A stretch of DNA of 22,747 nucleotides from an uncultured Roseburia sp. (GTDB lineage: Bacteria > Bacillota > Clostridia > Lachnospirales > Lachnospiraceae), in contig CANODN010000005.1 of NCBI GenBank assembly GCA_947564765.1, positions 1 through 22,747 on the forward strand. Direction: 5' to 3'. Numbering within the stretch: position 1 is the stretch's first letter; every line of letters starts with the position of its first letter. Made by a program: the position numbers and the translations under genes. Of the stretch, positions 7,546 to 13,464 are shown piece by piece. The notes beneath the pieces were generated by a model. That model worked only from the letters and a program-made list of their open reading frames with translations, had not been told where the DNA came from and made no database searches.

Positions 7546-8384
7546 TGCGTTTAAAACTTTTTCGCGGATGTTTGTTTGTATTTGGAATTGTCATTTGTCT
7601 GCCGATTTTGGCGGTTGTATTAGGTTCTCTGAAAAGCGGCAAAGAGCTTTCGGATGCGCTGTCTCCAATTATCGGCACGACAGGCGGCTTAGTGAGGTGG
7701 CATTTGCTGCCGCTGTATCCTACGGGGATGCATTTTGTGAAACTGCTTTTTTATACGCCGGAGTTTTTTACGGTATTCTGGAATTCCATAAAGCTGGTGG
7801 GCTGTATTCTGCTGGGGCAGATGTTTGTGGCGATTCCGGCAGCATTTGGATTCTCCCGGTTTTCCTTCCGGGGAAAGCATGCGCTGTTTCTTTCTTATGT
7901 GATTTTAATGTTAATGCCCTTTAGCGTTATGATGCTGCCGTCGTATCTTGTATTAAACGGCATGCATTTGATGAATACCCACTGGTCGATCATTCTTCCT
8001 GCAGTTTTTTCTACCTTTCCAGTGTTTCTTATGTACCGGGGGTTTGCGGCGATTCCCAAAGAGCTGTACGAGGCTGCCAAAATAGACGGCGCGGGAGACT
8101 GGCAGACATTTATCCGGATCGGGATTCCCCTTGGTTCGCCGGGGATTCTTTCGGCTCTTGTGCTGGGATTTTTGGAGTATTGGAATATGATCGAGCAGCC
8201 GCTGGCGTTTCTGGAGGATCTTTCTCTCTGGCCGCTGTCGCTGTATCTTCCGGAAATTGATTTAAGACGGGCGGGCATGGCGCTGGCTGCGTCTGTGATT
8301 ACGCTGATACCGGCGGTATTTGTATTTTTTATGGGGCAGGATTATCTGGAATCGGGAATTACCGCCTCAGGAATGAAGGAGTAG
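7545..8384 (+). CDS. ABC transporter permease, MalG/UgpE (CUT1) type
   Basis: A 279-residue polytopic membrane protein. It has the MalG-like N-terminal helix, an extracellular segment and then five helices, with the EAA loop ELYEAAKIDGAGDWQTFIRI matching the ATPase docking motif; the usual LP is IP here. It is the expected partner of the preceding MalF-type permease. Start chosen at 7545, with GGAGG 7 bases upstream and the ATG overlapping the previous TGA by one base; the reading frame extends further up but lacks support. The next gene begins 3 bases after its stop. The substrate class is inferred to be a carbohydrate or related solute from family membership only. Confidence 0.92.
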   Translation: MRLKLFRGCLFVFGIVICLPILAVVLGSLKSGKELSDALSPIIGTTGGLVRWHLLPLYPTGMHFVKLLFYTPEFFTVFWNSIKLVGCILLGQMFVAIPAAFGFSRFSFRGKHALFLSYVILMLMPFSVMMLPSYLVLNGMHLMNTHWSIILPAVFSTFPVFLMYRGFAAIPKELYEAAKIDGAGDWQTFIRIGIPLGSPGILSALVLGFLEYWNMIEQPLAFLEDLSLWPLSLYLPEIDLRRAGMALAASVITLIPAVFVFFMGQDYLESGITASGMKE

Positions 8385-8387
8385 AAA

Positions 8388-9830
8388 ATGAGAAAACATA
8401 AAGAACGGGCAGCATGGTACTTTGGGCTGTTTCTGGTGTTTATGCTGATCTGCACGATTGTATCCAGAGGAATTTATGCAAGCCAGATGCCAAAAGTGAC
8501 TGCAGGAACCATAGAGACAAAAACACTGGTGCATGAAATCGAGGCGAAGGGCACGATTGTAACGAAAGAAGAAGTTCCGGTGGTCACAGAGGCCGGAGTT
8601 CTGGTGGAAAAGGTCTGTGTCGTAGAGGGACAGAAGGTAGAGCCGGGAGACTTGCTGTTTCAGGTGGAAATGGAGGATTTGAAACGGCTTTTACAGCAGG
8701 CAGACGCGCAGATTCAAACAGAGGAGGCAAAACTGGCGGAGCTGAATGCAAGCGGAAATACGGCAGTCAACCGTGCCAGTCAGGATTTAAAGGATGCGAC
8801 AGATACGGCGTCTGGAGACGTCAGCCGTGCGGAGGAGGCTTATCAGGCGGCGGTGCGGGATCGGGATTCCTTTCCCTCTGAGGAGGAATATAAAAAGAAG
8901 GCATACAAAAAGGATTTGGAATACCAGAAACTGTGGAAGACTTCTCAGAAAAAAGTGGCAACAAAGGAAGACAAAAATGCGTTTTCCAGTTATAAAAAAA
9001 GCCTTGACGCAGCTCTTTCGGAAAGCTACGCCCAGGAAAAAGCGGCTCTGGAGGCGGCAGCGGCAGAAAAGGAAGCGGCGCTGAGTGCGGCAAATACAAG
9101 CCGCAGCGAGACGATTAAGCAGGCGCAGCGGGCCCTTGAGGACGCAAAAAGCGGAGACGGTACAAGCGGTGCAAAAAAGGAGCAGCAAAGTCAGATTGCA
9201 CTGTTAAAGGAAAACAGAGAGCGGCTTTCTAATCTGCAGCAGGCAGAAGGGAAGATCTTATGTGAGATATCCGGCTATGTCAGCAGGATATCGGTTTTGG
9301 CAGGAGAGCGTACCACAGATGCCTCGGCGCTGGTCTTAAGCGACGCCAACGGGGAAAAGCTGTTTCAGGCAGTTTTGCCCCAGGAAGAAAAAGCGTATCT
9401 TACGCCGGGAGATAAAATCAGCATTTCTTTCCCCAACGGAGGAAGACAGCTTTCAGGGATTTCCATTGAGGCAGTGGGAGAACTGGAAGACGGAAGCTGT
9501 CAGATTACTGCCAAAATTTCAGATCCCCAGGTGACAATCGGTCAGACAGCAGAAATGGAATTGAACAAAGAAATTGGAAGATATGAATGCAGTATTCCGC
9601 TTTCTGCGCTGTATCAGGACAATAGTTCTGATTATGTGTATCTGATTGAGGAAAAGAATACCATTCTTGGCGTGGAAATGACAGCAAGAAAGCAAAAAGT
9701 GAAGGTGATTGACCGGGATGCCTCCTATGCGGCATTGGAGATGGATGCTTTTACGGAGGAAGATAAGATGATTGTGGAAACAGATAAGGAGATCAAAGAC
9801 GGGGCGCGGGTGCGGCCGGTGGAGGACTGA
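8388..9830 (+). CDS. HlyD/YknX-like membrane fusion (adaptor) protein
   Basis: A 480-residue protein with one N-terminal transmembrane helix (about 10-28) and a large extracellular part. A biotinyl-lipoyl-like half motif (VVEGQKVEPGDLLFQVE, about 78-94) leads into a long alanine/glutamate/lysine-rich coiled coil (about 95-285). The second half, GKILCEISGYVSRISVLAGE, then follows with a beta-barrel and membrane-proximal region to the end. Such adaptors normally accompany exporters (RND pumps, or MacB/YknYZ-type ABC exporters in Gram-positives). Here it is the last gene of an import-type ABC operon, 3 bases after the second permease, with GGAG before its ATG. No exporter or MacB-like gene adjoins it. 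Its role, whether a scaffold for the propeller lipoprotein, a wall-spanning conduit or part of an unlinked exporter, is unknown. Confidence 0.85.
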   Translation: MRKHKERAAWYFGLFLVFMLICTIVSRGIYASQMPKVTAGTIETKTLVHEIEAKGTIVTKEEVPVVTEAGVLVEKVCVVEGQKVEPGDLLFQVEMEDLKRLLQQADAQIQTEEAKLAELNASGNTAVNRASQDLKDATDTASGDVSRAEEAYQAAVRDRDSFPSEEEYKKKAYKKDLEYQKLWKTSQKKVATKEDKNAFSSYKKSLDAALSESYAQEKAALEAAAAEKEAALSAANTSRSETIKQAQRALEDAKSGDGTSGAKKEQQSQIALLKENRERLSNLQQAEGKILCEISGYVSRISVLAGERTTDASALVLSDANGEKLFQAVLPQEEKAYLTPGDKISISFPNGGRQLSGISIEAVGELEDGSCQITAKISDPQVTIGQTAEMELNKEIGRYECSIPLSALYQDNSSDYVYLIEEKNTILGVEMTARKQKVKVIDRDASYAALEMDAFTEEDKMIVETDKEIKDGARVRPVED

Positions 9831-9836
9831 TGCCAG

Positions 9837-9849
9837 CAACTTAAAGTTG
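9837..9849. repeat. Inverted repeat at the -35 of the toxin-antitoxin promoter
   Basis: CAACTT-A-AAGTTG is a perfect 6+1+6 inverted repeat overlapping the -35 hexamer. Its position suits an operator for autoregulation by the antitoxin or the toxin-antitoxin complex (inference). Confidence 0.45.
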
Positions 9850-9875
9850 ATAAAAAAATACAGCTGTATTATAAT
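9847..9875 (+). promoter_or_regulatory. Promoter of the toxin-antitoxin pair
   Basis: TTGATA (9847-9852), a 17-base spacer and a perfect TATAAT (9870-9875) make a strong sigma-A promoter. The start of transcription would be near 9882, giving a leader of about 18 bases. The stretch starts right after the adaptor gene, with no terminator in between. Confidence 0.8.
9857..9870. repeat. Perfect 14-base palindrome between -35 and -10
   Basis: AATACAGCTGTATT is a perfect palindrome filling most of the promoter spacer. Ribbon-helix-helix antitoxins typically bind such short palindromes, so this is the best candidate operator for the downstream antitoxin (inference). Confidence 0.6.
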
Positions 9876-9898
9876 CGTATTACAAAGGAGGCGATTAT
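9871..9898. repeat. Inverted repeat enclosing the antitoxin ribosome binding site
   Basis: ATAATCG (9871-9877) and CGATTAT (9892-9898) pair perfectly, with AGGAGG inside the 14-base intervening sequence and the start codon two bases beyond. The left arm overlaps the -10, so if transcription starts near 9882 it would not be in the mRNA and the repeat would act as DNA. It could form an RNA hairpin only in transcripts coming from upstream. Confidence 0.45.
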
Positions 9899-9899
9899 T

Positions 9900-10169
9900 A
9901 TGGCAAAAGAGGCAATTCTACAGGTAAGAATGGATTCGGAACTAAAAGAACAGGCTGAATTGTTATATAAACAGTTGGGAACGTCTTTTGCTGAGGCAGT
10001 CAGAATTTTTGCCAGGCAGAGTGTAGAAGAAAAAGCTATGCCTTTTATGATGCGGTTGTCATCCGCTGGATCTAAAAGAATATTAGGCATCGCAGATGGA
10101 CAGTATGAGATTCCGGAAGATATCGATAGCAGCAATGATGAAATAGCAGAAATGTTTGGAGTGAAGTGA
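9900..10169 (+). CDS. RelB/DinJ-family antitoxin
   Basis: An 89-residue protein. The N-terminus reads ILQVRMDSELKEQAELLYKQ followed by LGTSFAEAVRIFARQSV, the beta-strand plus two helices of a ribbon-helix-helix DNA-binding domain of the RelB/DinJ type, followed by the typical (M)PF segment. The acidic C-terminal half (IPEDIDSSNDEIAEMFGVK) would be the toxin-binding tail. It has a strong AGGAGG 7 bases before ATG and its own promoter with palindromes. The toxin gene begins 2 bases after its stop, or overlaps by 4 bases if a GTG start is used. It would neutralise the PIN-domain toxin and repress the promoter. Pairing of this antitoxin type with a PIN toxin rather than a RelE/YafQ toxin is unusual. 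Confidence 0.88.
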   Translation: MAKEAILQVRMDSELKEQAELLYKQLGTSFAEAVRIFARQSVEEKAMPFMMRLSSAGSKRILGIADGQYEIPEDIDSSNDEIAEMFGVK

Positions 10170-10171
10170 GT

Positions 10172-10576
10172 ATGAAGGTTCTTTTAGACACGCATATTGT
10201 ATTGTGGGCGATTGCCGACACTGCGAGATTATCTGAAGAAGTGATAAAACTCCTTGAATCAAAAGATAATGAAGTGTTTTATAGCGTGGCTTCTATATGG
10301 GAAGTTGCAATTAAACACAAAATTCGGCCGGAACAAATGCCTGTATCGGAAGAAACTTTTGTTGACTTATGTCAGAAGACCGGATTTGTTCAATTACCTA
10401 TAAAATCGGAACATATTTTTCTGTTGAAAACGTTAGTAAGGCCAGAGACTGCGCCAAAGCATAATGATCCATTTGACAGGATGCTGCTGGCACAGGCAAA
10501 ATATGAAAAATTAAAGTTGATTACTCATGATGCGATGCTTCCGTATTATGAAGAAGATTGTATTATGAGTGTATAA
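10172..10576 (+). CDS. PIN-domain ribonuclease toxin (VapC-like)
   Basis: A 134-residue PIN-domain protein. The metal-binding acidic residues are all visible: D6 in VLLDTH, E44 in SIWEVAIKHK, D99/D102 in HNDPFDRMLLAQA and D120 in LITHDAMLPYY. This layout matches the COG3744-type PIN nucleases with the DTH-LW opening. PIN toxins cut RNA with Mg2+ and stop translation until inhibited by the partner antitoxin. Start chosen at ATG 10172; GTG at 10166, overlapping the antitoxin stop, is a possible alternative adding two residues. A long terminator follows, so the pair forms its own two-gene unit. Codon and base composition look slightly more AT-rich than the flanking operons, consistent with mobility of such modules, though this was judged by eye. 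Confidence 0.9.
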   Translation: MKVLLDTHIVLWAIADTARLSEEVIKLLESKDNEVFYSVASIWEVAIKHKIRPEQMPVSEETFVDLCQKTGFVQLPIKSEHIFLLKTLVRPETAPKHNDPFDRMLLAQAKYEKLKLITHDAMLPYYEEDCIMSV

Positions 10577-10597
10577 AAAGTATAGAGGATAAGTGCT

Positions 10598-10638
10598 GGA
10601 CAAAGGCGTATGGAATAAAAACCATGCGCCTTTTGTTC
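10598..10638 (+). terminator. Intrinsic terminator after the toxin gene
   Basis: GGACAAAGGCGTATGG (10598-10613) pairs with CCATGCGCCTTTTGTTC (10622-10638), 16 pairs with one bulged T and two G-T pairs, around loop AATAAAAA. The T-run lies within the descending arm, so release may occur there. It isolates the toxin-antitoxin unit from the Mrp-like operon. Confidence 0.7.
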
Positions 10639-10674
10639 AAGTGCTTATAAAATGCAAAAAAAAGCATTATAGAC

Positions 10675-10703
10675 TTGATTTTCGTTTATTAAAGGGGTAA
10701 ATT
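10675..10703 (+). promoter_or_regulatory. Candidate promoter of the Mrp/Mbh-like operon
   Basis: TTGATT (10675-10680) is followed after 17 bases by TAAATT (10698-10703), 4 of 6 matches each, about 20 bases before the first start codon. A hairpin with an all-A loop (AATGC-A8-GCATT, 10651-10668) lies just upstream and may be part of the control region or incidental. Confidence 0.4.
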
Positions 10704-10724
10704 ATTGTGGGAGTGTGAGAGCAT

Positions 10725-11225
10725 ATGTATATCATATTTTTATTATTATGGATTTTGTTATACGGACAGCTGACGGTAGAGACTGTCTGTACCGGAATGG
10801 TGATTGCCGGCGTCATGTATGCATTTGTGTGCAAATTTCTGGACTATTCTCCGGAAAAGGATTTGCTCTTGTTTCGGAAACTGCCGTACATTTTTTCGTA
10901 TATCCTGATTTTGATCTGGGAGATTATCAAGGCAAATATGGATGCGATACGGCTGGGACTCAGTTTCCGCAATGAGGTGGACCCTGTGATTGTAAGATTC
11001 CGCACCGATTTAAAGTCCAAAACGGCAAGAGTGGTATTGGCCAATTCCATTACACTGACGCCGGGAACGATTACCATCGCCCTGGAAGGAGATGAGCTGA
11101 TCGTGCATGCACTGGATGAAGAATTGGTAGAAGGCATTGATGAGAGCATATTTGTCCGGATGCTTCGCAAAATGGAAGCTATGGATGAAGAAATCCTTAA
11201 GAAAAGGGGGAGACGTCATGAATAG
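10725..11225 (+). CDS. mrpE: Na+/H+ antiporter subunit MrpE (MnhE/MbhA-like)
   Basis: A 166-residue membrane protein of the MnhE family. Two to three N-terminal helices (about 1-30 and 46-66) are followed by a conserved soluble part with IIKANMDAIRLGLS, VRFRTDLKSKTARVVLANSI and TLTPGTITIALEGDELIVHA, the family hallmark. It is the first gene of a ten-gene operon matching the ion-translocating half of Mrp antiporters and Mbh hydrogenases. In those complexes this subunit sits at the membrane edge next to MrpF and MrpG and is needed for assembly. The start at 10725 follows a loose GGGAG 14-18 bases upstream and a nearer GAGAG. It overlaps mrpF by 8 bases. Ion specificity cannot be read from this subunit. 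Confidence 0.93.
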   Translation: MYIIFLLLWILLYGQLTVETVCTGMVIAGVMYAFVCKFLDYSPEKDLLLFRKLPYIFSYILILIWEIIKANMDAIRLGLSFRNEVDPVIVRFRTDLKSKTARVVLANSITLTPGTITIALEGDELIVHALDEELVEGIDESIFVRMLRKMEAMDEEILKKRGRRHE

Positions 11226-11550
11226 TGGAATTGCATCCATCGAACAGGCTTACCATATTTTGTTTATGGTCTTTTTGGTGATTTTGGCGCTGTTGTTTTT
11301 TATGTGTCTGCTTAGGGCAGTGATCGGGCCCAGAATGGCGGACCGTCTGGTAGCGGTGAATATGATGGGAACCATGGTTATCGTAGCGATTGCGATTCTG
11401 GCTGTGATGAAGCAGGAAGGATATCTGGTGGATATTTGTCTGATTTATGCTATGATCAGTTTTTTGGCAGTTGTGATACTGACCAAGGTATATATGGGCG
11501 TATATATGGAATGGAAGAGCAAGGAAGGTGAAAAATTTGGCGGTTATTGA
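11218..11550 (+). CDS. mrpF: Na+/H+ antiporter subunit MrpF (MbhB-like)
   Basis: A 110-residue protein with three transmembrane helices. The conserved core LLRAVIGPRMADRLVAVNMM sits after helix 1, and the acidic residue in YLVDICLIYAMISF lies in the third helix, as in MnhF/MrpF. Start chosen at 11218, where AAGGGGGAG is 6 bases upstream, because this gives a standard-length protein; the longer frame from 11137 runs inside mrpE. It overlaps mrpE by 8 bases and mrpG by about 14 bases, so the three small subunits are translationally coupled. It is expected to form a small-subunit bundle with MrpE and MrpG in the Mrp-type complex. Confidence 0.93.
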   Translation: MNSGIASIEQAYHILFMVFLVILALLFFMCLLRAVIGPRMADRLVAVNMMGTMVIVAIAILAVMKQEGYLVDICLIYAMISFLAVVILTKVYMGVYMEWKSKEGEKFGGY

Positions 11551-11914
11551 GTGGATTCGTTTTTTTCTGTCGGCAGGACTGCTGTTGTTCGGAATGTCGA
11601 TTTTTTTCCTGGAGGTATTCGGGACATATCGTTTTAAATATGTATTAAACCGCATGCAGATTGCGGCAACCGGGGATACCCTTGGCATTGGGCTCTGTCT
11701 TTTGGGGCTTATGATTGCAAACGGTTGGAACTGGGTAACGGCAAAGCTTGCACTGGTGATAGTGTTTTTGTGGTGTGCATCCCCGGTTTCTTCTCATATG
11801 ATTTCCCGTCTGCAGATGTTTACCGATAAAAGGATATTGGATCATTGTCATATTGTCATGATTCGCAGGAAGCAAAAGAATAAGGGAGGAAAACAGGAAA
11901 ATGCAGATATTTAA
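11537..11914 (+). CDS. mrpG: Na+/H+ antiporter subunit MrpG (MbhC-like)
   Basis: A protein of 125 residues (128 if begun at GTG 11528) with three helices. It shows the MnhG pattern: AGLLLFGMSIFFLEVFGTYR, LNRMQIAATGDTLGIGLCLL and LVIVFLWCASPVSSHMISR. The start is uncertain. A TTG at 11537 has GGAAGG 8 bases upstream; a GTG at 11528 overlaps that same Shine-Dalgarno sequence and is unlikely. The charged C-terminal tail (RRKQKNKGGKQEN) is cytoplasmic. It overlaps mrpF upstream and the next gene by 14 bases. It belongs to the small-subunit group of the Mrp-type complex. Confidence 0.9.
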   Translation: MAVIEWIRFFLSAGLLLFGMSIFFLEVFGTYRFKYVLNRMQIAATGDTLGIGLCLLGLMIANGWNWVTAKLALVIVFLWCASPVSSHMISRLQMFTDKRILDHCHIVMIRRKQKNKGGKQENADI

Positions 11915-12185
11915 TGTGATTTTACTGGGATTTTTAGTCGTATGTGCTGTTTCAGTCAGTTTTTCCAAAAATCTTTTGAATTCTATATTGATCTATATGT
12001 CTTACAGCCTGATTATGTCAATTATCTGGATTCTTCTGGAGTCTCCGGATCTGGCGATTACGGAAGCGGCTGTAGGGGCGGGAGTCACAAGCGTTTTGTT
12101 TTTTGTTACGCTGAAAAAAATCCATGCGCTGCAGCAGGCGCCCGAAGAGGAGGAAAACGATGAGCCATATCAGAAAACAGAATGA
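11901..12185 (+). CDS. MbhD-like (DUF4040) subunit, equivalent to a piece of MrpA
   Basis: A 94-residue protein with three helices, ending in a short acidic tail (APEEEENDEP). The segment SYSLIMSIIWILLESPDLAI and TEAAVGAGVTSVLFFVTLKK is the signature of DUF4040/MbhD proteins, which correspond to part of the C-terminal region of full-length MrpA. Its separate presence shows that MrpA is split here, as in Mbh-type hydrogenase complexes. It overlaps mrpG by 14 bases and the next gene by 26 bases. The conserved glutamate in TEAAVGAG lies in a membrane helix and may line the ion path (inference from the family). Confidence 0.88.
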   Translation: MQIFNVILLGFLVVCAVSVSFSKNLLNSILIYMSYSLIMSIIWILLESPDLAITEAAVGAGVTSVLFFVTLKKIHALQQAPEEEENDEPYQKTE

Positions 12186-13089
12186 GTATGAAAAGACGCC
12201 TGCCTTTTATTTTTTTCGGTGGCTGGGAGGAGAAAAAGACGCCTTTGTGGGAAATATGGAAATGCATCCGCAGAAGGAATATGTAGAAGAGGAAGCTACA
12301 ATAGAAGAGAGAATGAGGGACAGACAGCAGGCAATGACAGAGGTATACGACCGCGCCCATAATAAGGAGCTGATCTTTTTCAATAAGCTTTATAAGGCTT
12401 TGAGTGTTATCTTTTGTATTGCAATTGCGGCTGTTTTGATTTACGCAATTTCTTATCTGCCCTCTGTGGGAGAGGCGGAGAAACCGACGAACAATATCGT
12501 ATCGGAAACATATATCAAAGACGGCTATAAGGATACGGGAGCAGTGAATGTTGTTACGGCAATGATTTTATCCTATCGTGGATTCGATACGTTTGGCGAG
12601 ACGACGGTATTGTTTATTGCTACCTGCTGCGTCACGATTATGCTTATGGTGGATAAGGATAAAATCCGGGAAAACAAAGATTCCAATGACCGTGGGTTTG
12701 AACCCCGGAACGACGCAATTTTACAGACAGTGGCGTCGCTGCTGGTTCCTATGGTATTTCTGTTTGGAATTTACAGTATTTTAAACGGGAGCATGTCTCC
12801 AGGGGGAGGATTTTCCGGAGGCGCTATGATTGGAGCCGGTATGATTTTATATGTGGCGGCATTTGGATTTGATAAAATGGAACGGTTCTTTAACGAGAAC
12901 ATATTTAAGATTGTCCGGGTTGTGGCGCTGTCCTGTTACGGCTGTATTATTTTGTATTATATTCTGACTGGGGCTTACGGCATGGAATGTCTTCTTCCCC
13001 AGGGAGAAGCCGGAGAAATTTTAAGCGGCAGCGTTACGGCGTGTACGATTTATGCGCTCTACGCGCTGTTTCGGAGGGGAGGACTGTAA
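12160..13089 (+). CDS. mrpB: Fused MbhE-like and MrpB subunits with a soluble N-terminal extension
   Basis: A 309-residue protein in three parts. Residues 1-75 are soluble, charged and unlike known Mrp subunits. Residues about 78-165 hold two helices and VVTAMILSYRGFDTFGETTV, the MbhE pattern that corresponds to the extreme C-terminal region of MrpA. Residues about 183-309 are MrpB, with the family motif SPGGGFSGGAMIGAG (about 213-227) and four helices. In most Mrp systems MbhE-like sequence is fused to MrpA and MrpB is separate, so this fusion is a rearranged form. Start chosen at 12160 with AGGAGG 6 bases upstream; the longer frame from 12124 adds a basic stretch read out of frame with the previous gene. 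It overlaps the DUF4040 gene by 26 bases and abuts mrpC with no gap. Confidence 0.88.
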   Translation: MSHIRKQNEYEKTPAFYFFRWLGGEKDAFVGNMEMHPQKEYVEEEATIEERMRDRQQAMTEVYDRAHNKELIFFNKLYKALSVIFCIAIAAVLIYAISYLPSVGEAEKPTNNIVSETYIKDGYKDTGAVNVVTAMILSYRGFDTFGETTVLFIATCCVTIMLMVDKDKIRENKDSNDRGFEPRNDAILQTVASLLVPMVFLFGIYSILNGSMSPGGGFSGGAMIGAGMILYVAAFGFDKMERFFNENIFKIVRVVALSCYGCIILYYILTGAYGMECLLPQGEAGEILSGSVTACTIYALYALFRRGGL

Positions 13090-13464
13090 ATGGGAGAGCA
13101 TCTGCTTGCAAATTATGCAGAAGTTGTGGCAGTGATTTTGTTCGGAATCGGTTTTACAAACCTGCTGCTGCAGAAAAATATGATTAAAAAAATTATCGGA
13201 TTAAACATTATGGATACGGCGGTTTATTTGTTTCTGGCAGAAAAAGGATATATAGCCGGGCATATTCCTCCGCTGATTGTAGGTGAAAATTTCAATCCCG
13301 ATACTTACATTAATCCGGTGCCAAGCGGACTGGTTCTGACCGGAATTGTGGTATCTGTATCGGTTACGGCGCTGATGCTGTCACTGACGATTCGTCTTTA
13401 CCGCAGATATCATACACTGGATTTGGATGAGATTTCAATGAGATTAAAGAAGGAAGGTCTTTAA
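13090..13464 (+). CDS. mrpC: Na+/H+ antiporter subunit MrpC (NuoK/MbhG-like)
   Basis: A 124-residue protein with three helices and the NuoK/MnhC pattern: VVAVILFGIGFTNLLLQKNM with KKIIGLNIMDTAVYLFL, then DTYINPVPSGLVLTGIVVSV and ALMLSLTIRLYRRY. The glutamate in NYAEVV of helix 1 and the pattern NPVPSGLVLTGIVV of helix 3 match the family. It starts immediately after the preceding stop and ends immediately before the next start, so all three genes are read as a packed block. In complex I and Mrp, this subunit lies between the small subunits and the antiporter-like subunits and carries part of the central proton path. Confidence 0.92.
   Translation: MGEHLLANYAEVVAVILFGIGFTNLLLQKNMIKKIIGLNIMDTAVYLFLAEKGYIAGHIPPLIVGENFNPDTYINPVPSGLVLTGIVVSVSVTALMLSLTIRLYRRYHTLDLDEISMRLKKEGL

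Noticed and set aside
8794..9099. Arginine-rich and proline-rich open frames overlapping the adaptor coiled coil on both strands
   Set aside because: Low-complexity products of reading the Glu/Ala/Lys codons of the coiled coil in other frames.
10651..10668. AATGC-A8-GCATT hairpin before the Mrp-like operon as a terminator
   Set aside because: The stem is only 5 pairs, AT-rich and lacks a T-run; the preceding hairpin at 10598-10638 is the better terminator.
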